Shown here in pieces: positions 8,262-15,371 of a stretch of DNA of 64,000 nt (within the stretch, counting starts at the first letter, position 1; each line of letters starts with the position of its first letter). A model generated the notes under the pieces. It was given only the letters and a program-made list of their open reading frames with translations, did not search any database and was not told the DNA's origin. The stretch comes from Paradesertivirga sp965650335 (GTDB lineage Bacteria; Bacteroidota; Bacteroidia; Sphingobacteriales; Sphingobacteriaceae), in assembly GCA_965650335.1 (NCBI GenBank), contig CBFGOI010000010.1, positions 1 to 64,000 of the forward strand. The letters are read 5' to 3'. Made by a program: the position numbers and the translations under genes.

Positions 8262-8321
8262 ACAAAAGAGACACAAAGTTACAGTTTAAAGGGCATTCTG
8301 TTTTTTAAATTTAAAGAAGGC

Positions 8322-8351
8322 TTGATTGTAAATGTGAAAACTGTATTTTTG
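8322..8351 (+). promoter_or_regulatory. Bacteroidota-type promoter of the TPR gene
   Basis: TTG (8322-8324), a 19-bp spacer and TATTTTTG (8344-8351) match the full TTG-N19-TAnnTTTG consensus. The box ends 24 bp before the ATG at 8376. This is the clearest two-box promoter seen in the window. Confidence 0.65.
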
Positions 8352-8375
8352 CAAACTTCATTTTTTAAAACGCAA

Positions 8376-9056
8376 ATGGCGACTAATCAAAAAGATACTA
8401 TTAAAGAGCCCGCAATAATAGGCAGCACAGGGAATTTTGTGCAGGAAAATAAGAAAAGCCTGGCAGTAATTGGTGGTGCAATTATAGCGCTGGTACTGCT
8501 TTATATAGGATATCAGAAATTTTATCTGGCTCCGAGAGCAGAAAAAGCAGCGAATGAAATGTTCAAAGCTGAAGAGTATCTGGCAGCAGACTCACTGGCG
8601 GACCGCGCAATAAAAGGGGATGGTTCCTATCCGGGTTTTGAAAAAATTGCCGAAGAATATTCAAACACCAAATCAGCTAATCTTGCAAATGCATACGTTG
8701 GCGGATTGTATCTTCAAAAAGGAGAATTTAAAAACGCTGTAGAAGCGCTGGGTAATTATAGCTCAACAGGGAGTCCTGTGATCGATCCTTTGGTTTTAGG
8801 AATGCTTGGCGATGCTTATTCTGAATTGAAAGAATATGGAAAAGCAGAAACTTTTTACAAAAAAGCATCTGATAAATATGAAAACTCATTTACAACTCCT
8901 TTATTTCTAAAAAAATTAGGGCTTGTATATGAAGAGCAGAAAGAATTTGATTCTGCATTAGATGTGTACAAAACTATAAAACAGGATTATCCTGAAAGCT
9001 ATGAAGCAACTTTAATTGATGCTTACATAGCTCGTGCAGAAGCACGTTTGAATTAA
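8376..9056 (+). CDS. membrane-anchored tetratricopeptide repeat protein (YfgM-like)
   Basis: About 226 residues. I chose the ATG at 8376 (MATNQKDTIKEP) because a complete promoter lies between it and earlier in-frame starts. One transmembrane helix (about residues 33-52, LAVIGGAIIALVLLYIGY) is followed by a periplasmic TPR region with repeats near NAYVGGLYLQKGEFKNAVE, GMLGDAYSELKEYGKAE and KLGLVYEEQKEFDSALD. The topology resembles YfgM/DUF2133 proteins, which work with secretion chaperones. The role in this organism is unknown. A strong hairpin terminator follows. Confidence 0.8.
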   Translation: MATNQKDTIKEPAIIGSTGNFVQENKKSLAVIGGAIIALVLLYIGYQKFYLAPRAEKAANEMFKAEEYLAADSLADRAIKGDGSYPGFEKIAEEYSNTKSANLANAYVGGLYLQKGEFKNAVEALGNYSSTGSPVIDPLVLGMLGDAYSELKEYGKAETFYKKASDKYENSFTTPLFLKKLGLVYEEQKEFDSALDVYKTIKQDYPESYEATLIDAYIARAEARLN

Positions 9057-9081
9057 TGAATTTATTTCCCCCTCTCTTAAA

Positions 9082-9119
9082 AAATGGTTATCCGAATTCG
9101 GGTAACCATTTGTATTTTT
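9082..9119 (+). terminator. hairpin terminator between the TPR gene and ribH
   Basis: A 30-bp almost perfect palindrome (9082-9111, AAATGGTTA...TAACCATTT with central CCGAATTCGG) has a single G-T pairing. It is followed by GTATTTTT. The start codon of ribH lies 13 bp further on, so the T run may also be part of the ribH promoter. Confidence 0.7.
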
Positions 9120-9124
9120 AAACA

Positions 9125-9619
9125 ATGGCAACTCATCTTAAAAGTTTATCCGATTTCAGTCACACAAGCATTCCTTCTGGACAAGGCTTTAAATTTGGCG
9201 TTGTTACCGCTCAATGGAATGCAGAGATTACAGGCGCCCTATATAATGGAGCAGTCCTGCTTCTTGAGAAACAAGGAGTGAAGCCAGAGAATATTTTGGA
9301 AATCACCGTGCCAGGCAGCTTTGAGCTTGTCTCTGGCGCCGACATCCTGTTAAGTAAAAAAGAAGTAGACGCAGTTATTTGTCTGGGTTGCGTTATTAAA
9401 GGGGAAACTCCTCATTTTGATTTTATCTGTAATGCAGTTGCAAATGGCATTAGTCAGGTTAGTATAAAATACAATAAACCGGTAATATTCGGTGTGCTTA
9501 CCACAAATAACCTGGAACAGGCTCAAGCCCGTTCTGGAGGAATACATGGAAATAAGGGCGAGGAGGCAGCCGCTACTGCCCTGTTAATGGCCGAATTACA
9601 AAACAATTTAATTGGGTGA
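9125..9619 (+). CDS. ribH: 6,7-dimethyl-8-ribityllumazine synthase
   Basis: The penultimate enzyme of riboflavin synthesis, which condenses 5-amino-6-ribitylaminouracil with dihydroxybutanone phosphate. At 164 residues the length is normal. Visible family motifs are the N-terminal FGVVTAQWNAEI strand, ITVPGSFEL, the phosphate-binding CLGCVIKGETPHFDFI with the active-site histidine, and PVIFGVLTTNNLEQA followed by NKGEEAAATALLMAEL. No FMN riboswitch was recognised upstream. No other rib genes are adjacent. A short hairpin (9618-9639) follows the stop codon. Confidence 0.97.
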   Translation: MATHLKSLSDFSHTSIPSGQGFKFGVVTAQWNAEITGALYNGAVLLLEKQGVKPENILEITVPGSFELVSGADILLSKKEVDAVICLGCVIKGETPHFDFICNAVANGISQVSIKYNKPVIFGVLTTNNLEQAQARSGGIHGNKGEEAAATALLMAELQNNLIG

Positions 9620-9676
9620 AACTTATTAGGATAAGTTTCGTATTGTTACTGAAAATTCGATACTTTTATACTAATT

Positions 9677-9787
9677 ATGAAAAGAATAGCTATTTTATTC
9701 CTTCTACTTACTGCAACAGTTACCTTTGAATCTTGTTCAACAAAAACTTGCCCTGCGTATAATTCATATCCAAAGTCAAGACGATAG
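9677..9787 (+). CDS. small lipoprotein, 36 residues
   Basis: A short reading frame from ATG 9677 encodes a basic start MKR, a hydrophobic core ILFLLLTATVTF, and a lipobox ending in Cys20 (FESC). A mature peptide of 17 residues, CSTKTCPAYNSYPKSRR, follows. A positively charged start, hydrophobic stretch and lipobox in frame are unlikely by chance in so short an ORF. Tiny exported CxxxxCPAY-type peptides are familiar in this phylum, from memory only. Function unknown. It sits between ribH and ytxJ. Confidence 0.65.
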   Translation: MKRIAILFLLLTATVTFESCSTKTCPAYNSYPKSRR

Positions 9788-9887
9788 TTCCTGCTTTTGC
9801 GCAATCTGTATGTAATATTCACTCAGAAAGCCCTTACAAAATTGGATTGCAATATAATACCTGCCTATTTTTGAGTTTATACTTTTT

Positions 9888-10226
9888 ATGAATTGGATAC
9901 CGCTAGAGAGAATTGAGCAATTGCAGCAAATTAAACAGTCTGCAGGACATAGTATTTTATTTAAACACAGTACGCGTTGCTCTATCAGCCTTATGGCTAA
10001 AAGAAAGTTTGAATTCGAATGGGATATACTGCCCGAAGACACATCAGTTTACTTTCTCGACCTGATTAAATACCGCCCGATTTCTAATGCAATCGCCGAG
10101 TTATTTGATGTGCATCACGAATCACCTCAACTACTGCTCATCAAAGAAGGGGAATGCATTTATGAAGCTTCGCATAGCGAGATTTCTGCTGAAGAAGCAG
10201 CCGAACAAATGTCTGTGAATTCATAA
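9888..10226 (+). CDS. ytxJ: monothiol bacilliredoxin YtxJ
   Basis: A 112-residue thioredoxin-fold protein of the YtxJ family, linked to bacillithiol redox chemistry. Family knowledge: it is proposed to remove bacillithiol from mixed disulfides. The active-site loop is KHSTRCSISLMA with a single Cys31, and the cis-Pro region is HHESPQLLLIKEG. It fits the presence of bshA, the first bacillithiol synthesis gene, in this window. It is convergent with the OsmC gene, 6 bp apart. Confidence 0.88.
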   Translation: MNWIPLERIEQLQQIKQSAGHSILFKHSTRCSISLMAKRKFEFEWDILPEDTSVYFLDLIKYRPISNAIAELFDVHHESPQLLLIKEGECIYEASHSEISAEEAAEQMSVNS

Positions 10227-10232
10227 GCGAAT

Positions 10233-10637
10233 TTAAGACGGATACGTAAACGTTATCAGCTTTAAAATATCGGGATGCAAGCTATAAAACACCGGACAAG
10301 TTTTAGCGGCATGCTCAAGAATCGCTTTTTCTTTGTCAGTACATGAAAAAGGAAAGCTAATTTCTGCATGGATCTCGCTTACTCGTCTGGGATTGGCTGC
10401 CATTATTTTGGTAATTGCGCAGGTCGTTCCTTCGATATTAATATTCCGTTCGCGGGCAGCAATTCCCAGAATGGTTAACATGCAGTTTCCCAGGGAAGTT
10501 GCTAATAAATCTGTCGGAGAAAATGCCTCGCCTTTCCCTTTGTTATCTATCGGCGCGTCGGTAATTATCTTTTCCCCTGACTGTATATGTGTCGATTCAG
10601 TTCTTAAGTCGCCCAGGTAAGTGATTGTTGAAGTCAT
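10233..10637 (-). CDS. OsmC family peroxiredoxin-like protein
   Basis: A 134-residue protein of the OsmC/Ohr fold, which reduces organic hydroperoxides with a pair of cysteines. The first Cys (52) is in SLGNCMLTILG and the second (115) in AAKTCPVFYSLHPD, both in the family positions. The FSPTDLLATSLGNC segment is diagnostic. It is closer to the YhfA/OsmC-like group than to Ohr, but this cannot be settled by eye. It stands beside ytxJ, so this corner of the map is concerned with thiol stress. Confidence 0.9.
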   Translation of the reverse strand: MTSTITYLGDLRTESTHIQSGEKIITDAPIDNKGKGEAFSPTDLLATSLGNCMLTILGIAARERNINIEGTTCAITKIMAANPRRVSEIHAEISFPFSCTDKEKAILEHAAKTCPVFYSLHPDILKLITFTYPS

Positions 10638-10758
10638 ATTAGTTTTAAATTAAAATTCAAAAGTAAAAAGTAAAACTGAAACCGCATCACCTCCACCCGC
10701 AATTTGTAATCTCTGACATCATGTGAAGCATCTTTGTCTTATCTTTCCTTTGTCAAAA

Positions 10759-10789
10759 TCTCACATCTCATATCTCACATCTCATATCT
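10759..10789. repeat. short tandem repeat, 14-bp unit
   Basis: TCTCACATCTCATA occurs twice in perfect tandem (10759-10772 and 10773-10786) and is followed by TCT. It lies just upstream of the lipA promoter box. It resembles low-complexity ATCTC words common in intergenic DNA of this group. Confidence 0.7.
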
Positions 10790-10795
10790 AAAAGT

Positions 10796-10803
10796 TACAT
10801 TTG
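10796..10803 (+). promoter_or_regulatory. -7 box of lipA
   Basis: TACATTTG matches TAnnTTTG and ends only 4 bp before the ATG, implying a very short or absent leader. No TTG at the ideal spacing was seen. Confidence 0.4.
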
Positions 10804-10807
10804 CAAC

Positions 10808-11692
10808 ATGATTGAATTGCCGGTTATTCCTGCCAACCAGGCAGCACGCAGACCCAACTGGTTACGGGTAAAACTACCTGTTGGAAAAGAATATGCGCAT
10901 GTGCGCAGCCTTGTAGACACTCATAAGCTTCACACGATTTGCGAGAGTGGTAATTGTCCGAATATGGGCGAATGCTGGGGTGCTGGTACGGCAACGTTTA
11001 TGATATTAGGGAATATCTGCACCCGTTCTTGTTCCTTTTGCGCTGTGGCTACAGGACGACCGTTAGCGGTAGATCCGGATGAACCTAACCGTGTTGCCAA
11101 TTCAATTAAATTAATGAATGTTAAACATGCGGTAATTACTTCGGTAGACCGCGATGATTTGAAAGACGGCGGTTCTATCATCTGGGCCGAAACTATCAGA
11201 GCAATCAGAAGAGATAGTCCGGGAACGACAATGGAAACTCTGATTCCTGATTTCAGAGGAATATGGGATAATTTATACCGCGTTTGCGAAGAACGTCCTG
11301 AAGTGGTTTCTCACAATATTGAGACGGTAAAGCGTTTAACTAAAGAAGTACGTATCCAGGCAAAATACGATAGAAGCATGGAAGCACTGAAACGTATTTC
11401 TGAATTTGGATTAAGAACAAAATCCGGCATTATGTTAGGCTTAGGTGAAACCGAAGCTGACGTGATTGAAACCATGCAGGATTTGGCCGACACTGGTGTT
11501 CATGTCTTAACTCTTGGTCAGTATTTACAGCCAACTAAAAATCACCACCCGGTATTAGACTGGATACACCCGGATCAGTTTGCTAAATACAAAGAAATCG
11601 GACAGAAGATGGGATTCAAATATGTAGAAAGTGGGCCCTTGGTGAGATCATCTTATCATGCGGAAAAGCATCTTTTTGATCAAAGTGTTTAA
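10808..11692 (+). CDS. lipA: lipoyl synthase
   Basis: A radical-SAM enzyme that inserts two sulfurs into octanoyl groups on lipoyl domains. Both iron-sulfur motifs are complete: the auxiliary cluster CESGNCPNMGEC (Cys45, 50, 56) and the radical-SAM CTRSCSFC (Cys71, 75, 78). The C-terminal RSSYHAE contains the conserved serine that ligates the auxiliary cluster. At 294 residues, length is typical. lipB is not adjacent. Its stop codon overlaps the end of the convergent yoeB gene by 4 bp. Confidence 0.97.
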   Translation: MIELPVIPANQAARRPNWLRVKLPVGKEYAHVRSLVDTHKLHTICESGNCPNMGECWGAGTATFMILGNICTRSCSFCAVATGRPLAVDPDEPNRVANSIKLMNVKHAVITSVDRDDLKDGGSIIWAETIRAIRRDSPGTTMETLIPDFRGIWDNLYRVCEERPEVVSHNIETVKRLTKEVRIQAKYDRSMEALKRISEFGLRTKSGIMLGLGETEADVIETMQDLADTGVHVLTLGQYLQPTKNHHPVLDWIHPDQFAKYKEIGQKMGFKYVESGPLVRSSYHAEKHLFDQSV

Positions 11693-11943
11693 TAATGATA
11701 TCTGCATTGGATAATATATAATGAGCTACTTGTTGCTTTATATACCAGCCGATGCTCTCCATCTATACGCCTTGACCAAAAGCCCGTCAGATCACCTTTT
11801 AAAGGTTCAGGCTTTCCTATACCCGAGAAAGGATGACGTAAACAATCCTTAATTAACTCGTTTATTCGTTTTAATATCTTTTTATCAGTTTGTTGCCAAT
11901 ACATATAATCTTCCCAGGCTCGGGTTTGCCAGGCTAGTTCCAT
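11689..11943 (-). CDS. yoeB: YoeB-type mRNA interferase toxin
   Basis: An 84-residue RelE-fold toxin that cleaves mRNA on the ribosome. The catalytic residues of E. coli YoeB, Glu46, Arg65 and His83, are all present at the same positions here (KPEPLKG, EHRLVY, CRYHY). The toxin is therefore probably active when freed. Its ATG overlaps the antitoxin stop by one base (TAATG), so the pair is coupled. Its last 4 bp overlap the end of lipA on the other strand. Confidence 0.95.
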   Translation of the reverse strand: MELAWQTRAWEDYMYWQQTDKKILKRINELIKDCLRHPFSGIGKPEPLKGDLTGFWSRRIDGEHRLVYKATSSSLYIIQCRYHY

Positions 11944-12194
11944 TAATCAATCAACGGATTTTTTAATGACTCGCCACTTTCCATTTCACGAATAGCTTCG
12001 CTTAAACGTTGGCGGTTTTTTTCTGAACCCAATAAATGTATAGTTTCTGTTAACGAATTGTACTCTTTGAGCGATAATACAACCACATTCTTATTACGGC
12101 TTCGGGAAACAACTACGACTTCCTCATCATCACTTACTTTATCAAGGCTACGTTTCAGATTATTACGAAACTCTGTATAATTTACCACATCCAT
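11943..12194 (-). CDS. yefM: YefM-type antitoxin
   Basis: An 83-residue Phd/YefM antitoxin that binds YoeB and represses the operon. The N-terminal DNA-binding half reads MDVVNYTEFRNNLKRSLDKV and is followed by VVVVSRSRNKNVVVLSLKEYNSL. The C-terminal toxin-binding tail contains LSEAIREMESGES. The length equals that of E. coli YefM. The promoter, probably autoregulated, must lie in the 46 bp between this gene and nnrDE. Confidence 0.94.
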   Translation of the reverse strand: MDVVNYTEFRNNLKRSLDKVSDDEEVVVVSRSRNKNVVVLSLKEYNSLTETIHLLGSEKNRQRLSEAIREMESGESLKNPLID

Positions 12195-12240
12195 AGGTAC
12201 AAAAATAAGTACTTATTCGGTAATAAACAACTTAAAGTTT

Positions 12241-13740
12241 TTAATGGGAATAGAGAACCTTCGGGATATGCTCGACTAATTTACTTGCCGTAATAACTGA
12301 AACACCCTTTGTTGCCACCAATTTTTCCCCAGCTTTTCCATGAAGATATACTGCCAAAATCGCCGCATCTTCCGGTTTACATCCCTGTGCCATAAAAGAA
12401 GCAATCATCCCGGTTAGTACGTCTCCCATTCCGCCTGTAGCCATTGCCGGTGTTCCGGTTGGATTAAAAGTACATTTGCCATCAGGAGTAAAAATGACGG
12501 TGTATCTGTTCTTTAAAATAATTATACATTGATGCTCTATTGCTTTTGCAATGCCTGTTTGTAATCGATCCCACCAGCTGCTATGTGCGTCGAAAAGCCT
12601 GTCGAATTCTTTTACGTGTGGTGTAAAAACAGACGATTTAGGCACATAAAATATAAGTCCCGGATTCTGGGAAATTAAATTTATAGCATCCGCATCTATA
12701 ACTATGGGTTGCTTGAAATTACTTAAAGTAGTAGATAGGATCTGCTTGCTTTCCATGGTAGTCCCTAAACCCGGGCCGATTGCAACAGAATTATATTTAT
12801 CCCAATCCAGATCTGCCGGAAGCAAATTGTTATATCTCAAAGCGGCCATCACCTCTGGCATCCGAATGTTCAAAGCATTTAAACCTTCAGCCGGAATACA
12901 GGCGCTTGCTAGGCCAGCTCCGGTATTTAGGCAAGCTTCAGAGCAAAGAAGTGCGGCTCCCATAGTTTGAATAGCGCCGGCGATAACCAAGGCATGACCA
13001 TAGGTGCCTTTATGACTAAAAGGCTTTCTTTTTTTTAGGCGTATCGTAACATCGGAATCGGTAAGCAAACGATAAGGTGAATCAATAGCCTCTATAAACT
13101 CTTCATCCAATCCTATATCTACAACTTCAAACCGTTTTATACAAAAGGCCGACTCAGGAAGTAAAAAATTAATCTTAGGTCGTTGAAAACTGATAGTGAG
13201 ATCGGACTTTATTGTAATGTCATGCTGAGATACGGGACCCTCGGATTTGAATCCAGTTGGAATATCAACCGAAACAATCGGCTTTCCTAAACTATTTAGC
13301 CACTCTACCAGCGTTAGCCAGTCGCCTTCCAGGGGTTTATTCAGGCCCGATCCTATTAAGGCATCAATAATAATATCTGCATTCTCATTCCTGATCTCAG
13401 AGACCTTTTTGAACTCATCAATTAATACTCCGACAGACATTAATCTGGCTAGATTTCCATCGAATTCATTGCTTGACTTTCCAGAAAGACGCGCTATCCG
13501 TGCCTGAACTTTATATCCGCTTTTGGCCAATAATCGGGCGATCGCCAGGCCATCTCCTCCATTATTCCCCGTTCCGCAGTACACACAAACGGACTTTTTA
13601 ATATCAGGATAGCTTTTGATGAATGCTTTAGTAAAAGCAATAGAGGCTTTTTCCATCAAATCAATTGATTGTATTGGCTGATGCTGAATGGTATATTTAT
13701 CGGCTTGCCGGATTTGATCTGAAGTTAAAAGGTTAAGCAT
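12241..13740 (-). CDS. nnrDE: bifunctional NAD(P)H-hydrate epimerase / ADP-dependent dehydratase
   Basis: A repair enzyme that converts damaged NAD(P)H hydrates back to NAD(P)H. The 499 residues hold an N-terminal YjeF/NnrE epimerase domain (about 1-215) with CGTGNNGGDGLAIARLL. A C-terminal ribokinase-like NnrD dehydratase (about 225-499) carries KRKPFSHKGTYGHALVIAG, IGPGLGT, VIDADAIN, TPHVKEF and the nucleotide-binding PAMATGGMGDVLTGM. The two-domain fusion is normal in bacteria. It stands between the toxin-antitoxin pair and the sigma-factor locus and shares no obvious role with either. Confidence 0.95.
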   Translation of the reverse strand: MLNLLTSDQIRQADKYTIQHQPIQSIDLMEKASIAFTKAFIKSYPDIKKSVCVYCGTGNNGGDGLAIARLLAKSGYKVQARIARLSGKSSNEFDGNLARLMSVGVLIDEFKKVSEIRNENADIIIDALIGSGLNKPLEGDWLTLVEWLNSLGKPIVSVDIPTGFKSEGPVSQHDITIKSDLTISFQRPKINFLLPESAFCIKRFEVVDIGLDEEFIEAIDSPYRLLTDSDVTIRLKKRKPFSHKGTYGHALVIAGAIQTMGAALLCSEACLNTGAGLASACIPAEGLNALNIRMPEVMAALRYNNLLPADLDWDKYNSVAIGPGLGTTMESKQILSTTLSNFKQPIVIDADAINLISQNPGLIFYVPKSSVFTPHVKEFDRLFDAHSSWWDRLQTGIAKAIEHQCIIILKNRYTVIFTPDGKCTFNPTGTPAMATGGMGDVLTGMIASFMAQGCKPEDAAILAVYLHGKAGEKLVATKGVSVITASKLVEHIPKVLYSH

Positions 13741-13757
13741 ATTCTGATTAACGAATC

Positions 13758-14489
13758 TTATTTAAGCTTGTTTAACAAGTCCTGCGATTTTTCATACCTG
13801 GATGAATCTTCCGGAATTCTTTTGAGCCACTCAATTACTTGTGGATTGTTCTTTTCCTTTAGAAAACTTAAAGCCATATAGAAAGCGGCATCGTATTTTA
13901 AAATCGACTGGCCCTTATAAACTTTATTCAAAACCTTGCGGGAGGTCTGAATATCTCCGGTTTCTAACAAGGTGATGCCATAATAAAACTGAGCCATTGA
14001 ATTCTCCGGATCGGATTTATTTACTTTTTCTAAAAGCGTTTTAGCGGTAGAAAAATCTTTTTTGTTAAATGCCTCGGCAGCTTTCTGCATTTGATCTCCA
14101 ATGGTATTATCCCCTCTTTCGGCCATAGCAATCATATTTGTATCGGCATATTGGCGATATAGATCTTTATGCCACGGAGCCCATACAAGAAACAAAACAA
14201 ATACTGCTGCAATTGCCGAGGTCCAGGCCACATACCTGCGCATAGAAATCACCCTGGCTTGTTTCTTGAAATAATTCTTGCTTATTTCGGATAGAGAATC
14301 CTGAAATTCACGATCATTCACATCAGTGCCCAGTTTCATCGTTAAGGATGAATGAACGTTCTGATAATAGGCAAGATCTGCTTGTAAGTTGAGATCCGTT
14401 TTAAGTGCATTTTCAAATTCAAAACGCTCTTCTGCGTCCATATCACCTTCCGCAAAACGGGCTATATCTTCCATGCTGTACATACTCAT
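13758..14489 (-). CDS. membrane TPR protein, putative anti-sigma partner
   Basis: 243 residues. The N-terminal 90 residues (MEDIARFAEGDMDAEERFEFE) resemble the cytoplasmic segment of Bacteroidota anti-sigma factors in composition and spacing, although no zinc-binding HxxxCxxC is present. One transmembrane helix lies at about residues 106-124 (WTSAIAAVFVLFLVWAP). The outer part has TPR-like repeats, for example AAEAFNKKDFSTAKTLLEKV and YYGITLLETGDIQTSRKVL. It starts 6 bp after the stop of the sigma-factor gene, so the two are cotranscribed. The anti-sigma role is inferred from order and topology. It could instead be an envelope scaffold under control of the sigma factor. Confidence 0.65.
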   Translation of the reverse strand: MSMYSMEDIARFAEGDMDAEERFEFENALKTDLNLQADLAYYQNVHSSLTMKLGTDVNDREFQDSLSEISKNYFKKQARVISMRRYVAWTSAIAAVFVLFLVWAPWHKDLYRQYADTNMIAMAERGDNTIGDQMQKAAEAFNKKDFSTAKTLLEKVNKSDPENSMAQFYYGITLLETGDIQTSRKVLNKVYKGQSILKYDAAFYMALSFLKEKNNPQVIEWLKRIPEDSSRYEKSQDLLNKLK

Positions 14490-14495
14490 AGCTAT

Positions 14496-15050
14496 TTAAT
14501 TTTGCTTAATTAATTTGATGAGAGCAGCCATACATTCAGACTTCTTCTTCCGAAGATATCCATAGGTAACACCCAATTTCTCGGCTACCAATTCCTGAGC
14601 ATCGCCTTTAAGGCTTTCGCTGATGATCTCTTTACATCGCTCTCCAAGCTTTTCAAACATCAATGTAAAGCGTTTTGCTTCCTCATCCTGTTTTTCGAGT
14701 AATTCAGCTTCAGCAAAAACATCCTCACCAATTACTAATAAAGCGTCGTCGATTTTTGTTACCGGTAAAACTGATTTTTTTTTCAGTTCATTAAGCCATT
14801 TACGTTTGCACACCAATAAAAGGAAGGGTTCAAAAGGACAGCTAAGTTTAAATGACTTATATTTTGCCTGCTGGTAGATGTCGATCAAGGCTTCCTGTAA
14901 TATATCCGCAGCGTCGTTTTCAGAACCGCTATTATTAATTATATAACGCTTGATCTTGCCTGCGAATTTTTCATAAATCTCCTGCACCACCTTACGGTCG
15001 TTTTTTAGCAGTGCTTCAATAAAGCGATGATCCTGATGTAGCTTATCCAA
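14496..15050 (-). CDS. ECF-like RNA polymerase sigma factor
   Basis: 184 residues with two sigma-70 regions. Region 2 spans about 10-95 and includes VQEIYEKFAGKIKRYIINNSG, the acidic ENDAADILQEALIDIYQQ and FLLLVCKRKWLNELKK. Region 4 spans about 130-180 and includes RCKEIISESLKG and an HTH near ELVAEKLGVTYGYLRKKKSEC. This is the layout of extracytoplasmic-function sigma factors. It is followed immediately by a membrane TPR gene and diverges from an exported lipoprotein/PKD/CHAT row, which is the likely regulon. No sensor or FecR-type gene is adjacent, so it is not the usual iron-uptake type. Confidence 0.88.
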   Translation of the reverse strand: MDKLHQDHRFIEALLKNDRKVVQEIYEKFAGKIKRYIINNSGSENDAADILQEALIDIYQQAKYKSFKLSCPFEPFLLLVCKRKWLNELKKKSVLPVTKIDDALLVIGEDVFAEAELLEKQDEEAKRFTLMFEKLGERCKEIISESLKGDAQELVAEKLGVTYGYLRKKKSECMAALIKLIKQN

Positions 15051-15160
15051 AACTTTTACATTCTAAGTTAAGCTCTTTTAAACTTTTTGAAAATTTATTT
15101 TCAACAGGGGGGTAACAAATTTCAGGTGGCGCTGATATAGTTTCAAATCAATCAAAACGG

Positions 15161-15351
15161 CCGACGCTGAAAAGCCTGAAAAGAGTAAGCAATATAACAA
15201 GAATAAAAAATGAGAACACATAAACAAGTACTAACAAGATGTCTGATAAACCTGGCAATGGTTTTAGCTATATGCATCCTAATTCAATTATTAATAATAA
15301 AGTAAATCACATAAAAACATGGCGGAAGCTGAAAAGCCTAAGAGTAAGCAA
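15161..15351 (+). repeat. duplicated leader block in the divergent intergenic region
   Basis: The 321-bp gap between the sigma gene and the lipoprotein gene contains the block GCTGAAAAGCCT-(GA)-AAGAGTAAGCAA twice, at 15166-15192 and 15327-15351. Each copy is followed within 18-21 bp by an ATG, at 15210 and 15372. The gap also contains a G-run followed by TAACA near 15107-15116. The blocks may be a duplicated promoter or leader recognised by the neighbouring sigma factor. This is inference. Confidence 0.6.
15210..15305 (+). CDS. possible 31-residue hydrophobic peptide
   Basis: An ATG directly after the first leader block opens a 31-codon frame with a basic start (MRTHKQVLTRC) and a single hydrophobic helix, roughly LINLAMVLAICILIQLLII. 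It could be a small membrane peptide or the remnant of a duplicated signal sequence. The second leader block precedes the lipoprotein start in the same way. No homologue is recognised. Confidence 0.3.
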   Translation: MRTHKQVLTRCLINLAMVLAICILIQLLIIK

Positions 15352-15371
15352 AATCATAAAAAATCAAAATC

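Noticed and set aside
9060..9124. FMN riboswitch before ribH
   Set aside because: The gap is only 68 bp and is filled by a single simple hairpin; none of the conserved RFN segments is present.
9776..10042. Minus-strand frame of 88 codons opposite ytxJ
   Set aside because: It overlaps most of ytxJ, whose family motif is clear, and has no recognisable domain.
10741..10800. ATCTCACATCTC words considered as a CRISPR-like or minisatellite array
   Set aside because: Only two perfect 14-bp units without spacers; just a short tandem repeat.
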